64,000 bases of DNA from Novosphingobium fuchskuhlense (GTDB lineage Bacteria > Pseudomonadota > Alphaproteobacteria > Sphingomonadales > Sphingomonadaceae): assembly GCF_001519075.1 (NCBI RefSeq), contig NZ_KQ954244.1, positions 372,001-436,000 of the forward strand, written 5' to 3'. Numbering within the stretch: position 1 is the first letter of the stretch; every line of letters begins with the position of its first letter. The notes beneath the pieces are model-generated. The model ran no database searches and was not told where the DNA came from. It worked only from the letters and a program-made list of their open reading frames with translations. The translations under genes were made by a program, and so were the position numbers. Shown in pieces: positions 1-9,161 of this stretch.

Positions 1-1
1 A

Positions 2-637
2 ATGAGCCAGCCGTTGCGCGCGTTGGGCGGCTATCTCCGGTCTGAGGAAGCAGCCGGCAAGGCGATCTATCCGCCGGCTGGGACGCGCCTTGGCGCGCTT
101 GCCCTCACCCCGCTCCCGGCGGTCAAGGTCGTGATCCTCGGCCAGGACCCCTATCATGGTCCGGGCCAAGCTCACGGTCTCGCATTCTCGGTCCGCCGCG
201 AGATACCGACCCCGCCCAGCCTGCTGAACATCTTCAAGGAGCAGGAAGCCGATCTCGGTTTGCCCCGGCCCGCCCACGGTCATCTCGAAAGCTGGGCGCA
301 GCGCGGTGTGCTTCTTCTCAACACGGTGCTCACGGTCGAAGCGGGGCAAGCCGGCTCGCATCAAGGCAAGGGCTGGGAACTGTTCACCGATGCGGCGATC
401 CGCGCTGTGGCCGAGCGCCCGACGCCGTGCGTCTACCTCCTCTGGGGCAGCCATGCCCGTGCCAAGGCGGCCCTGATTCGCGAGGCGAGTGGCGGGCCGC
501 ACCTGATCCTCGAAGCACCGCACCCCAGCCCTCTTTCCGCTCATCGCGGCTTTCTCGGTTGCCGCCATTTCAGCCGCGCGAACGCGTTTCTGGAAGAGCA
601 GGGCGCCGGCGCGATCGACTGGCGGCTACCGGCCTAA
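2..637 (+). CDS. ung: Uracil-DNA glycosylase, family 1 (5' end outside window)
   Basis: Removes uracil from DNA to start base excision repair. The visible 211 residues carry the water-activating motif GQDPYH (about residues 47-52 from the first ATG) and the late DNA-intercalation motif HPSPLSAH. The ATG at position 2 is probably internal: family 1 enzymes are usually about 220-230 aa and have a short segment before the alignment begins here, and the frame is open to the window edge. The stop overlaps the stop of the convergent corA-like gene by 4 nt. Identification is secure; the true start is not visible. Confidence 0.95.
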   Translation: MSQPLRALGGYLRSEEAAGKAIYPPAGTRLGALALTPLPAVKVVILGQDPYHGPGQAHGLAFSVRREIPTPPSLLNIFKEQEADLGLPRPAHGHLESWAQRGVLLLNTVLTVEAGQAGSHQGKGWELFTDAAIRAVAERPTPCVYLLWGSHARAKAALIREASGGPHLILEAPHPSPLSAHRGFLGCRHFSRANAFLEEQGAGAIDWRLPA

Positions 638-1617
638 AGCCATCCGATCCGGCGGAAGCGCCACAGCAGGCCACCGCAGATCACCAAAATCAATCCCCAA
701 ACCATCGGATAGCCCCAACGCCAATGGAGTTCGGGCAGGTAATCGAAGTTCATACCGTAAATGCCGGCAATCGCGGTCGGTACTGCGAGGATCGCCGCCC
801 ACGCCGCCAGTTGCCGTGTGATCACGCCCTGCCGATGCTGCTCAAGCAATCCCGCTGTCTCGACGGTCGCCGCCAGCGTTTCCTTGAGGCCCTGCATCCG
901 CGCCATCGCGCGGCGTACGTGATCAAGCACATCGCGGAACCAGATTCTCGCCGAAGGATCGATCACCGGCAGGTCCGCCTCCGCCAGGCGCAAGGTCAGT
1001 TCCTCCATCGGCCCGATGATCCGCTCGAAGCGCCTCAGTTCACGGCGCAGGCGGAAGATCCGCCGGATCGTGGCTGGATCGGGAAACCGGTCGATCGCGG
1101 CTTCCTCGATGGCGTGCGCCACCTCTTCGAACTGGTCGGAAATCGGCAGATAGCCGTCGACGATGAAATCGAGCACAGCGTGGAGCACATAGTCCGTTCC
1201 CTCGGCGAGGTGCTCGCTATCCGCTTCAAGCGCTCGCCGCAGGTCCGTGTGCGCCCGGGCCGAACCAAGCCGCACCGTCACGATGAACCGCGCCCCCAGG
1301 AACACCGCGGTCTGGCCGTAGGTGATCGAATCCTCCACCTCGCCCTTCATCGCGGTGCGCGCCACCACGAAAAGCTGCTGGCCATAGACATCGACCTTGG
1401 GCAACTGGCGCGGGTTGAGCGCGTCCTCCACCGCCAGCGGATGCAGCCCGAACTGCTGCGCGACGCGGGCCATTTCCTCGTTCGTCGGGTCGGCCAGACC
1501 GATCCAGTCGAAGCACCCGCGCGGCACGGCCTCCTCCGGCTCCGGGACACCGGTAAGCGCAATCGCGCCGTGATGGGCCTTCCCCTCGGTATAGCGGCGC
1601 GCGGCGATGATCGGCAT
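634..1617 (-). CDS. corA: CorA-family Mg2+/divalent cation transporter
   Basis: A 327-aa inner-membrane channel for Mg2+ (or Co2+/Ni2+). A long charged, helical cytoplasmic domain is followed by two C-terminal membrane helices; the first ends in the family signature YGMN, and the chain ends in a short basic tail (FRRIGWL). The start chosen is the ATG at 1617, giving [12 protein letters not shown]; an in-frame ATG 36 nt upstream would add unrelated residues. It is convergent with ung and divergent from the monooxygenase. Symbol by family, since CorA and ZntB-like members are hard to separate; GMN followed by N-F-D fits CorA. Confidence 0.88.
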   Translation of the reverse strand: MPIIAARRYTEGKAHHGAIALTGVPEPEEAVPRGCFDWIGLADPTNEEMARVAQQFGLHPLAVEDALNPRQLPKVDVYGQQLFVVARTAMKGEVEDSITYGQTAVFLGARFIVTVRLGSARAHTDLRRALEADSEHLAEGTDYVLHAVLDFIVDGYLPISDQFEEVAHAIEEAAIDRFPDPATIRRIFRLRRELRRFERIIGPMEELTLRLAEADLPVIDPSARIWFRDVLDHVRRAMARMQGLKETLAATVETAGLLEQHRQGVITRQLAAWAAILAVPTAIAGIYGMNFDYLPELHWRWGYPMVWGLILVICGGLLWRFRRIGWL

Positions 1618-1738
1618 GGCACCCTTTCTGTCGCTGCAGCGGGCAAAGCGCAATCGTGCCGTTTAACCGCGCGATGAAACAGACTCGCAATCACGCGCAC
1701 GGCTGTTATCATGCGTGTCAATAACGATGGAGAACGGC

Positions 1739-3265
1739 ATGGGTTTCGAGGGCACGCGGCGGAGCGAAGAGCCAGACATCGACGTTGCGATCATCGGTGC
1801 CGGGCTTTCAGGCATCGGCATGGCGGCGCACATGCAAATGCTCTGCCCCGATCGCAGCTATGCCCTGTTCGAACGCCGCCCTCAACTCGGCGGAACCTGG
1901 GATCTGTTCCGCTACCCCGGCGTCCGCTCTGACAGCGACATGCACACGCTGGGCTTCATCTTCGAGCCGTGGAAGCACGAGAAATCCATCGCCGATGGCC
2001 CTGCAATCCTCGAGTATCTCAACCGCATCGTCGACGAACGCCGCATCCGCCAGCACATTCGCTTCGAGACCAAGGTCGTCTCCGCCAATTGGGAAAGCGC
2101 CCATGCCTGGTGGGTGATCACGACCGAGGCGGCCGATGGTCAGCGCAGCCGCACCACCGCGCGGTTTCTCTATCTCGGCTCTGGCTACTACGACTACGAC
2201 ACGCCCTATGATCCCGCGATCCCGGGACGCGAGGACTTTGCCGGCACGATCATCCACCCGCAGTTCTGGCCGGAAGACGTCGACTATACCGGCAAGCGCG
2301 TGGTCGTGATCGGCTCGGGCGCAACCGCTGTCACCATTGTCCCGGCGATGGCGCAGAAGGCAGCGCACGTCACCATGCTCCAGCGCACGCCGACGTGGTA
2401 CGCGATCCGCCCTGCGCGCGATGCCATCGCCAACACGCTGCGCAAGTTCCTGCCTGAAAAGCTCGCCTACCGGATCACGCGCTTCAAGAACGTGTTCATG
2501 CAGGACATGGTGTTCAAGCGCGCCCGCAACGAGCCGCAGAAGGTCAAGGACTTCCTTACGAAGAAGCTCCAGGAGGCGCTTGGCCCCAAGTACGATCCGG
2601 CCACCTTCACTCCGCCCTACAACCCGTGGGAGCAGCGCCTGTGCCTCGTGCCCGATGGCGATCTGTTCAAGGCGATGCAGGCGGGCAAGGCCGACATCGT
2701 CACCGATCACATCGAACGCATCGATGCCGCCGGCATCCAGCTCAAGTCCGGCAAGCGGCTCGACTGCGATGTGATCGTCACTGCCACCGGTCTCGCGCTC
2801 GCGATGGCGGGCAAGATTGCGCTGGGCATGGACGGCCAGCCGGTTCGGATGAACGAGCGCTGGTACTACAAGGGCTGCATGTATTCGAACCTGCCCAATC
2901 TCGCGCAGGTTTTCGGCTACCTCAACGCCTCGTGGACCCTGCGCGCGGATATCGACGCCGACTTCGTGTGCCGCCTGCTCAACCACATGAAGACGGTGGG
3001 CGCGGACAGCGCGACCCCGGTCCTCACCGACGAAAGCGCGCTCGAGGCCGACACGCCGCTCGATCTCTCCTCCGGCTATATCCAGCGCGGCCTTGCGATC
3101 CAGCCGAAGAACGCGAAGGAAATGCCCTGGCGGCTCAATCAGGACTATCTGTTCGACCGCAAGTACCTGAAGGAGAACCCGCTCGACGACGGTATCATGC
3201 GCTTCGCCAAGGCGGCCGGCGCGGTACCTGCAAAGTCTGGCGAAGTGGTCGAACGGGCAGAGTGA
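1739..3265 (+). CDS. Flavin-containing monooxygenase, Baeyer-Villiger type
   Basis: About 508 aa. Seen: an N-terminal FAD dinucleotide-binding motif GAGLSG (residues 20-25), the Baeyer-Villiger fingerprint FAGTIIHPQFWP (167-178, matching FxGxxxHxxxWP), then a second nucleotide motif GSGATA for NADPH. Such enzymes insert oxygen next to a ketone or oxygenate soft heteroatoms; the substrate cannot be read from sequence. ATG 1739 was chosen because GGAG at 1729-1732 sits 6 nt upstream; GTG 1715 and ATG 1727 are possible in-frame starts. It stands alone, with no lactone hydrolase or ketone-forming dehydrogenase beside it, so general detoxification or uptake-substrate catabolism are both open. Confidence 0.88.
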   Translation: MGFEGTRRSEEPDIDVAIIGAGLSGIGMAAHMQMLCPDRSYALFERRPQLGGTWDLFRYPGVRSDSDMHTLGFIFEPWKHEKSIADGPAILEYLNRIVDERRIRQHIRFETKVVSANWESAHAWWVITTEAADGQRSRTTARFLYLGSGYYDYDTPYDPAIPGREDFAGTIIHPQFWPEDVDYTGKRVVVIGSGATAVTIVPAMAQKAAHVTMLQRTPTWYAIRPARDAIANTLRKFLPEKLAYRITRFKNVFMQDMVFKRARNEPQKVKDFLTKKLQEALGPKYDPATFTPPYNPWEQRLCLVPDGDLFKAMQAGKADIVTDHIERIDAAGIQLKSGKRLDCDVIVTATGLALAMAGKIALGMDGQPVRMNERWYYKGCMYSNLPNLAQVFGYLNASWTLRADIDADFVCRLLNHMKTVGADSATPVLTDESALEADTPLDLSSGYIQRGLAIQPKNAKEMPWRLNQDYLFDRKYLKENPLDDGIMRFAKAAGAVPAKSGEVVERAE

Positions 3266-3717
3266 CCGCCCTCGAGGTTGACACGGTTGACACAGTCCAG
3301 AAGAGAAAACCACGCCCTCCGGCAAAACTACTCTATCGTATTGATTTTAAAAGATAATCGGCAGGCCTTCTTTCCAACCTGCCGCGAGATGGGCTGACAC
3401 GCCGTCGGTTGGTCCTCTGCCGGACACGACGCGACAGCCTCCTGACCACGATGGCAGCAGGGAGGCGGACCGCGTGCGGCTCTGCATGGTTGCACGGTTC
3501 AAGGAGCGAATGCCTTCATGCGCCTCATCGAGGCGTGTAGGAAAGGCGTTTGTGGTCTGCACGGGCGCGGCCCGGCAGGCACGGATGCCGATGAGAATCG
3601 GTCTCCTCGAGATTGGTCGCAATACCTCGCTTCGCGCTGGACTTGTCGGGGCCACCGTGGAACGAGGGCGGCGATGGCGGTTTGGTCATCGGGCTCTTGA
3701 TGATGCGGTCGGATCAG
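3266..3717. other. 452-nt intergenic region, no convincing gene
   Basis: Between the monooxygenase stop and the phosphohexomutase start. Seen: a tandem direct repeat TTGACACGG-TTGACAC at 3278-3293 (two -35-like hexamers but no good -10 at 16-18 nt), an AT-rich patch around 3335-3357 unusual for this GC-rich segment, and a small inverted repeat CGGCAGG/CCTGCCG (3359-3365 and 3378-3384). A 102-codon minus-strand frame (3347-3655) has Arg/Ser-rich composition and no recognisable motif, so it was not called. No tRNA-like cloverleaf was seen. Confidence 0.5.
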
Positions 3718-5217
3718 ATGGCGCGGATATCGGTGAAGGACTTGATGGCCGAAAGCGGCGTTGCTTTCGGAACCAGCGGTGCGCGCGGGCTCGTTTCGGC
3801 GATGACCGACCGCGTCTGCTATGGCTATGCGACAGGTTTCCTGTCCTATGTGCGCGAGCTGGGCGAGTATCCGGCCGGAGGGCGTGTCGCGATTGCAGGC
3901 GACCTTCGCCCGAGCACACCGCGCATCGTGGCGGCCTGCATCCAGGCTGTGCGCGACCTAGGCGGCGAGCCGGTCTTTTGCGGATTTGTGCCGACACCGG
4001 CGCTGGCGCTCTACAGTTTTGCCGAGCGCATTCCGAGCATCATGGTGACAGGAAGCCACATCCCGGCCGATCGCAACGGGATCAAGTTCTACCGGCCCAC
4101 CTCGGAAGTGCTCAAGGACGACGAGGCCGGCATGGCCGCGCAGATGGTGGCCTTCGGAGACGACACCTTCGACGCCAGCGGTGCGCTTCGCGAGGCACAG
4201 GCGCTGCCCGCAATCGTCGACGTGGAAGCGGCTTATCTGGAGCGCTATGTCCAGCACTTCGGAGCGGGCGCGCTGCGCGGCAAACGCGTCGGGGTCTACC
4301 AGCATTCGGCGGTAGGCCGCGATCTGCTGGACCGCATCCTGCGCGGTCTCGGCGCCGAGACGGTGCTGCTGGGGCGTTCGGATACCTTCGTTCCGGTCGA
4401 TACGGAGGCCATTCGCGACGAGGATGTGGCCCTGGCGCACGAATGGGCCAGCGGCATGGCGCTGGATGCGATTGTTTCTACCGATGGCGATTCGGATCGT
4501 CCGCTGCTGGCCGATGAGGCCGGCACGTGGCTGCGGGGTGATGTGCTGGGCGTTCTGGCGGCAAGGCGGATCAAAGCCGAGACCGTTGTCACGCCGGTCA
4601 GCAGCAATACAGCGCTCGAGCTTTCCGGCGCGATCCCCCGGTGTTTCCGCACACGGATCGGCTCGCCCTATGTCGTCGCGGCGATGCAGGAGGCGTCTCG
4701 GACCACCTCAGGGCTGGTTTGCGGATATGAGGCGAACGGCGGTTTCCTGCTCGGCTCGGACTGCTCCGGCGTGGGGGGCACCCGAACGTCCGCGCTCCCG
4801 ACACGCGATGCCGTCCTGCCCATGCTGCTGGTGCTGACGGCGCATGACGGGCCCCTGTCAGCCCAACTGGCCACCCTGCCGCCCCGCTTTACCTTCAGCG
4901 ACCGGCTGACGGATTTTGCGTCCGAGCTGGGCACCCGGCTCTTTGCCCTGCTCGAGGCCGGCGGCATGGATCAGAGGCTGGCCTTGCAGAACGAGTTGTT
5001 CGGCGCGTTTGCGGGCGTGGCGGTAACCATCGACGATACCGATGGAATCCGCACGACCTTCGATTCGGGCGAGATCATTCATCTGCGGCGATCGGGCAAT
5101 GCCCCGGAACTGCGCTGCTATGCCGAGGCGGACACCGCTGAGCGTGCCGCAGCGCTGAGCAGGCTGGCGTTGCCCCGTGTCATGGCGAAGCTGGGGATTG
5201 CAGCGGGCGCGGATTGA
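3718..5217 (+). CDS. Alpha-D-phosphohexomutase (phosphomannomutase/phosphoglucomutase family)
   Basis: About 499 aa. Interconverts hexose 6- and 1-phosphates through a phosphoserine. The four family loops are visible in order: the phosphoserine loop TGSHIP (Ser is the phosphorylated residue), the Mg2+ loop DGDSDR, the sugar-specificity loop GYEANGGF, and the phosphate-binding loop RRSGNAPELR. The specificity loop GxEANGG differs from GEMSGH of classical phosphomannomutases, so the exact sugar is uncertain. ATG 3718 gives MARISVKDLMAESGV, typical of homologues; ATGs at 3700 and 3703 are alternatives. Likely supplies nucleotide-sugar precursors for surface polysaccharide. Confidence 0.85.
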   Translation: MARISVKDLMAESGVAFGTSGARGLVSAMTDRVCYGYATGFLSYVRELGEYPAGGRVAIAGDLRPSTPRIVAACIQAVRDLGGEPVFCGFVPTPALALYSFAERIPSIMVTGSHIPADRNGIKFYRPTSEVLKDDEAGMAAQMVAFGDDTFDASGALREAQALPAIVDVEAAYLERYVQHFGAGALRGKRVGVYQHSAVGRDLLDRILRGLGAETVLLGRSDTFVPVDTEAIRDEDVALAHEWASGMALDAIVSTDGDSDRPLLADEAGTWLRGDVLGVLAARRIKAETVVTPVSSNTALELSGAIPRCFRTRIGSPYVVAAMQEASRTTSGLVCGYEANGGFLLGSDCSGVGGTRTSALPTRDAVLPMLLVLTAHDGPLSAQLATLPPRFTFSDRLTDFASELGTRLFALLEAGGMDQRLALQNELFGAFAGVAVTIDDTDGIRTTFDSGEIIHLRRSGNAPELRCYAEADTAERAAALSRLALPRVMAKLGIAAGAD

Positions 5218-5237
5218 CCGCCGGGCGCGGTCAATCC
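5211..5237 (+). terminator. Perfect 11-bp hairpin at the phosphohexomutase stop
   Basis: GGATTGACCGC (5211-5221), loop CGGGC, GCGGTCAATCC (5227-5237). The stop codon TGA (5215-5217) lies inside the left arm. There is no U-run after it, so it is a terminator-like or mRNA 3'-end stabilising structure rather than a textbook intrinsic terminator. Confidence 0.55.
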
Positions 5238-5325
5238 GGAGCACAGGGAAACGAGGCGCGGCGCGAACTGCAAGCAGCGCGAAAGGCCCATTGCGCCTGA
5301 CCCCGTTTGCGCTATCGCTGCGCGC

Positions 5326-6087
5326 ATGACCGACCAAACCCGTATCTGGACCGCCGCGCTGATCGTCGTGGGCGACGAGATCCTTTCCGGCCGCACGCAT
5401 GACAAGAACATCGCGCAAGTCGCGACCTGGCTGGGGGTACAGGGCATCCGCCTGCGCGAGGTACGCGTGGTGCCGGATGACATGGCGGCGATCATCGAGG
5501 CGGTGAATGCGCTGAGGGCGCGCAACGACTACCTGTTCACCACGGGCGGGATCGGGCCGACACACGATGACATCACGGTGGACGCGGTGGCCGAGGCGCT
5601 GGGTGTGCCGGTGGTGATCCATCCCGAGGCAGAGGCGATGCTCACGCGCTATTACGAAACGCGCGGCGGGATCAATCCGGCGCGGCTGCGGATGGCGCGC
5701 GTGCCGGAAGGGGCGGACCTCATTCCCAACCGGCTTTCGGGCGCACCCGGGATCCAGGCAGGCAACGTGTTCCTGATGGCCGGCGTGCCGGGGATCACCG
5801 CGCAGATGCTCGACGGGCTGACAGGGACGCTGGAGGGCGGCCTGCCGCTGCTCTCGACCACGGTCGGCTGCTGGGTGGCCGAAAGCGAAGTGGCGGACCT
5901 GCTGCGCGAGACCGAGAAGACGCATGAGGGTTGCCAGATCGGCAGCTATCCCTTCTTCCGTGAAGGCAAGGTGGGCGCGAACTTCGTGATCCGCTCGACC
6001 GATCAGGCGGTGCTTGATGCCGTGGCGCAAGTGCTGATCGACGGGCTGGCGGCGATTGGCCGCGATTCGGTGCCGGGGGGCATCTGA
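5326..6087 (+). CDS. CinA-like molybdopterin-binding (MoCF_biosynth) domain protein
   Basis: 253 aa, matching only the N-terminal half of CinA. Seen: the opening ALIVVGDEILSGRTHDKN, the nucleotide/pterin-binding stretch TTGGIGPTHDD, and the conserved LMAGVPGI. The C-terminal nicotinamide-nucleotide amidase domain of full CinA is absent, so this is the stand-alone MoCF form; in related proteins this domain has ADP-ribose pyrophosphatase-like or unknown activity. It heads a tight unit: its stop overlaps the next reading frame by 4 nt, and that gene overlaps the epimerase by 1 nt. Confidence 0.85.
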   Translation: MTDQTRIWTAALIVVGDEILSGRTHDKNIAQVATWLGVQGIRLREVRVVPDDMAAIIEAVNALRARNDYLFTTGGIGPTHDDITVDAVAEALGVPVVIHPEAEAMLTRYYETRGGINPARLRMARVPEGADLIPNRLSGAPGIQAGNVFLMAGVPGITAQMLDGLTGTLEGGLPLLSTTVGCWVAESEVADLLRETEKTHEGCQIGSYPFFREGKVGANFVIRSTDQAVLDAVAQVLIDGLAAIGRDSVPGGI

Positions 6088-6638
6088 TCCTTCGGCTGGC
6101 AGCGGCAGCGGGCCTTGCGCTTGGGCTCGCCGCATGCGCCCCGACGCTTGCCCGGTTCGAGCAGACCCTCGCGGCGAATGACAGCGCCACGGCGGCGCTG
6201 CGCCAATGGTGCGCAGCGCGCGGGATTGCCGCGCCGGCCGAGATCGTGGCCGATACCGAACAGGGCGCAAGCGAGGCCGCCACCCCGGCAGTTCGTGCGG
6301 CGCTTGGCGTAGGGACCGGGGAGCCGCTGGCCTTCCGCCATGTGCGGCTGCGCTGCGGCGGCACGGTGCTTTCCATCGCGAAGAACTGGTATGTACCGGC
6401 GCGGCTCACCCCGGCGATGAACACCACGCTGGAGACGACGCGCACACCCTTCGGCACGGTGGTGCGCCCGCTGGGCTTCCACCGCGAGCGGCTGGAAAGC
6501 CGGCGGTGGCGGGCGGCGGAATGCCCGGCAGGAACGGTGCTGTCGCACAAGGCCGTCCTGCGGCTGGCGGACGGGCGGGGGATCAGCTTTGTCGCCGAGT
6601 GCTACACGAGGGCAAATCTGATGCAGGGCGCGCGCTGA
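6084..6638 (+). CDS. Putative lipoprotein, probable CTG start coupled to the CinA-like gene
   Basis: A reading frame of 184 codons from CTG 6084, which overlaps the upstream TGA (6085-6087). The first residues, translated as MILRLAAAAGLALGLAAC, form a lipoprotein signal with lipobox LAAC and lipidated Cys18, followed by a soluble region with several Cys and Trp residues. No ATG, GTG or TTG exists in frame between the preceding stop (TGA 6015) and CTG 6084; the first conventional start is GTG 6246, which would lose the whole signal peptide. A G6 run (6075-6080) lies only 3 nt upstream of the CTG. No family recognised. Start type is inferred. Confidence 0.68.
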   Translation: MILRLAAAAGLALGLAACAPTLARFEQTLAANDSATAALRQWCAARGIAAPAEIVADTEQGASEAATPAVRAALGVGTGEPLAFRHVRLRCGGTVLSIAKNWYVPARLTPAMNTTLETTRTPFGTVVRPLGFHRERLESRRWRAAECPAGTVLSHKAVLRLADGRGISFVAECYTRANLMQGAR

Positions 6639-7606
6639 TGCGCGTGCTGCTGACGGGATCTTCAGGCTGGCTGGGCCGGTTCCTGGCCCCGGCACTGCAA
6701 GCGGCTGGCCATACCGTGACGGGCCTCGATCTGGCGCCGGGGCCGGAAACGCAGGTGCTGGGAAGCGTAGCGGATCGCCGGGTGGTGGACCGGGCGATGG
6801 GGCTGGGGATCGACGCGGTGGTCCACACGGCGGCGCTGCACAAGCCTGATATCGTGCGCTACCCCGTGCAAGCCTTCATCGATGTCAACGTCACCGGCAC
6901 GCTCAACCTGCTTGAGGCGGCGAAGGCGGCGGGGCACGATCGCTTCGTGATGACCTCGACGACCTCGCTGATGATCAGCGAGGCGCTACGGAAAAATGAG
7001 GGTCGGCGCGAGGAAACGCCCGAGGCGGTGTGGCTCGACGAGCAGACCGGGCCGCTGGCGCCGCGCAATATCTATGGCGTGACCAAGCTCGCGGCCGAGG
7101 GGCTGTGCCGGCTCCATGCGGCGGAGCATGGCCTTGCGACGGTGGTCCTGCGCACCGCGCGGTTCTTTCCCGAGGACGACGACACCCTCAGTCAGCCCTC
7201 TGGCGAGAACCTCAAGGCGATCGAACTGCTGCATCGGCGGCTGACCGTGGAGGATGCGGCGGCAGCACATGTGCAAGCGCTGGCAAAAGCGCCAGCGCTG
7301 GGCTTCGGGCTCTACATCGTGAGCGCGTCGCCACCGTTCACCCGCGCGGATGCGGCGGCGCTGAAGGCAGATGCCGCCGCTCTCATCCGCGCCCGCTTTC
7401 CGGACGCCGAGACGCTGTTTGCCGCGCGCGGCTGGCAGCTGCCGAAGAGCCTCGGGCGGGTCTATGATCCCGGGCTCGCCGAGCGGGAGCTGGGTTTCCG
7501 TTGCCACACGGACTTCGCAGCGGTGCTCCAGGCGCTGCGAACCGGCGCGCCCCTGCCTTTCGCGCATGATCCGGACTACAGCTCGCCGCTCGCTCGGAAC
7601 CGTTGA
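6638..7606 (+). CDS. NAD(P)-dependent epimerase/dehydratase family protein
   Basis: 322 aa of the extended short-chain dehydrogenase fold. N-terminal cofactor motif LLTGSSGWLG (GxxGxxG), then the VVHTAAL segment and the catalytic pair in NIYGVTKLAAEG (Tyr-x-x-x-Lys, the family YxxxK). The Ser/Thr of the active site lies in TSTTSLM. Acts on a nucleotide sugar or similar keto/hydroxy substrate; specificity unknown. Its ATG overlaps the stop of the lipoprotein gene by 1 nt, so it is the third gene of one transcript with the CinA-like protein; there is no obvious pathway link between them. Confidence 0.85.
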   Translation: MRVLLTGSSGWLGRFLAPALQAAGHTVTGLDLAPGPETQVLGSVADRRVVDRAMGLGIDAVVHTAALHKPDIVRYPVQAFIDVNVTGTLNLLEAAKAAGHDRFVMTSTTSLMISEALRKNEGRREETPEAVWLDEQTGPLAPRNIYGVTKLAAEGLCRLHAAEHGLATVVLRTARFFPEDDDTLSQPSGENLKAIELLHRRLTVEDAAAAHVQALAKAPALGFGLYIVSASPPFTRADAAALKADAAALIRARFPDAETLFAARGWQLPKSLGRVYDPGLAERELGFRCHTDFAAVLQALRTGAPLPFAHDPDYSSPLARNR

Positions 7607-7608
7607 CC

Positions 7609-7631
7609 GCGCCGATCAGGAAAATCGGCGC
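7609..7631 (+). terminator. Hairpin after the epimerase gene
   Basis: Perfect 8-bp stem GCGCCGAT/ATCGGCGC with a 7-nt loop, directly after the stop, followed by AATTT. Likely ends the three-gene transcript; the short U-stretch makes it weak. Confidence 0.55.
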
Positions 7632-7705
7632 AATTTGACCGCCGCCAATTCGCTGGTCGCGGATCGGGGATAGGCCCATGCCATCACCAGCAAGGAGCGA
7701 CCCCG

Positions 7706-9088
7706 ATGCCAAGCGAAAACCGCCACGCGCCCACTCGCCCTGCCTGCCTTGTGCCGCGCCACGTGCTGCCTGCCACGCTCCCGCTGGCAGCGGCGCTCGC
7801 GGTGCTGGTCATCGCCCGCCCCGCGCAGGCTGTGCCGAGCTATGCCGAGCAGACCGGCCAGCCCTGCCAGGCCTGCCATGTCGGCGGGTTCGGACCGCAG
7901 CTCACGCCATTCGGGCGCGAGTTCAAGCTCGGCGGCTACACCTTGCGCACCAAACCCTTCAACGTACCCCTCGCGGCGATGGCGATTGCTTCCTACACGC
8001 ACACCAACAAGGATCAGGTGCCCGCGCCCGATCACATCAAGGCCAACGACAACATCGCTTTCGATCAGGGCAGCGTGTTCCTCGCCGGCGGAGTGGGCCA
8101 GCATTTCGGCGGCTTCGTCCAGGTCACCTATGACGGGGTCGGGCGGGCGTGGGCATGGGACAACGTCGATCTGCGCGCGGTGACGCAAGGAAAGGTCTTC
8201 GGGAAGGACGCGGTGTTCGGCCTGACGTTCAACAACAGCCCGACCACACAGGACGTGTGGAACACCACGCCCGCCTGGGGCTTTCCCTATACCGACACCG
8301 CAGTCTCGAGCACGCCGGGCGCGGCCGCGCTGATCGACGGGGGCCTTGCGCAGAACACGCTGGGCGTTGCAGCCTACAGCTGGATCGATCACAAGCTCTA
8401 TCTCGAGGGCGGTGCTTATACCTCCCCGAAGGCCGGAACCTTGCGCTGGCTTGGTGCCGACCCCGCCGATCCGGGCGATATCCATGGTCTCGCGCCCTAT
8501 GGCCGGGTGGCATATCAGACGGATATCGGCGGCGGCACGCTGGAAGTGGGCGCCTTCGCGCTCAAGGCCGCGATCAATCCGGGGCGCGACCGGAGCACCG
8601 GGCGCACCGACCACTACACCGATGCAGGGCTCGACCTTTCCTGGCTCAAGCCCGATGCAAACGGCGACACATTCACTGCCGATCTGCGCTATGTCCATGA
8701 AAATGCGGACCTCCGCGCAACCTGCCTCCTTGCGCTGGCACCGGCGAACTGCGCGGGGGTGACCCTGAACGAATGGCGTGGCACGCTGGGCTACAACTGG
8801 CGCGGCAAAGTGGGGACGACGGTCAGCCTCTTCGCCAGCGGCGGCAGGCCCAACGGCTTCCTCTACGGCGGAAGCGGAAGGCCGAACAGCAACGGGGTGA
8901 TGGCACAGGTGGACTATACGCCGTGGGGCGCGGGCAATTCGCCGCTGGGCCCCCGCGCGGCGCTGCGGATGGGGGCGCAGTTCACCGCCTATGGCCGCTT
9001 CGACGGCGCGCGCCGCAATTACGACGGGGCCGGGGCCAACGCTGCCGACAATAACGCGCTGCGCCTGTTTACCTGGATCGCCTTCTGA
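7706..9088 (+). CDS. Exported CxxCH haem-motif protein with predicted outer-membrane barrel (Cyc2-like)
   Basis: 460 aa. A long N-region and hydrophobic core end in RPAQA, a likely signal peptidase I site near residue 42. The mature chain opens with a single c-type haem motif CQACH (54-58) in the context [16 protein letters not shown], then [11 protein letters not shown]. The remainder is Gly/aromatic-rich with alternating hydrophobic residues and ends in Phe (LRLFTWIAF), as outer-membrane barrels do. This order, one haem then a porin-like barrel, is that of Cyc2 iron-oxidising porin-cytochromes. AAGGAGC precedes the ATG. No other cytochrome gene is adjacent, so electron donor and direction are unknown. 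The family link is inferred from motif context only. Confidence 0.72.
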   Translation: MPSENRHAPTRPACLVPRHVLPATLPLAAALAVLVIARPAQAVPSYAEQTGQPCQACHVGGFGPQLTPFGREFKLGGYTLRTKPFNVPLAAMAIASYTHTNKDQVPAPDHIKANDNIAFDQGSVFLAGGVGQHFGGFVQVTYDGVGRAWAWDNVDLRAVTQGKVFGKDAVFGLTFNNSPTTQDVWNTTPAWGFPYTDTAVSSTPGAAALIDGGLAQNTLGVAAYSWIDHKLYLEGGAYTSPKAGTLRWLGADPADPGDIHGLAPYGRVAYQTDIGGGTLEVGAFALKAAINPGRDRSTGRTDHYTDAGLDLSWLKPDANGDTFTADLRYVHENADLRATCLLALAPANCAGVTLNEWRGTLGYNWRGKVGTTVSLFASGGRPNGFLYGGSGRPNSNGVMAQVDYTPWGAGNSPLGPRAALRMGAQFTAYGRFDGARRNYDGAGANAADNNALRLFTWIAF

Positions 9089-9094
9089 AAAGCA

Positions 9095-9126
9095 AAAGGC
9101 CGGGAAGGTTTCCCCTCCCGGCCTTT
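9095..9126. terminator. Bidirectional terminator between the Cyc2-like gene and rplA
   Basis: Stem of 14 pairs with one mismatch: A-run plus GGCCGGGAAGG on the left, loop TTTC, CC-CTCCCGGCC plus T-run on the right. The A/T-rich ends give a U-tract in either direction, serving the two convergent genes. Confidence 0.82.
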
Positions 9127-9161
9127 CGTGTTCTAGCTGTCCGGCTGGATCAGCCCCGGAG

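Noticed and set aside
1808..3325. 505-codon minus-strand frame opposite the monooxygenase
   Set aside because: It is antisense to a gene with clear FAD and Baeyer-Villiger motifs, and its own product has no motif.
3347..3655. 102-codon minus-strand reading frame in the spacer before the phosphohexomutase
   Set aside because: Arg/Ser-rich composition, no motif, no ribosome site; typical of a chance frame in GC-rich DNA.
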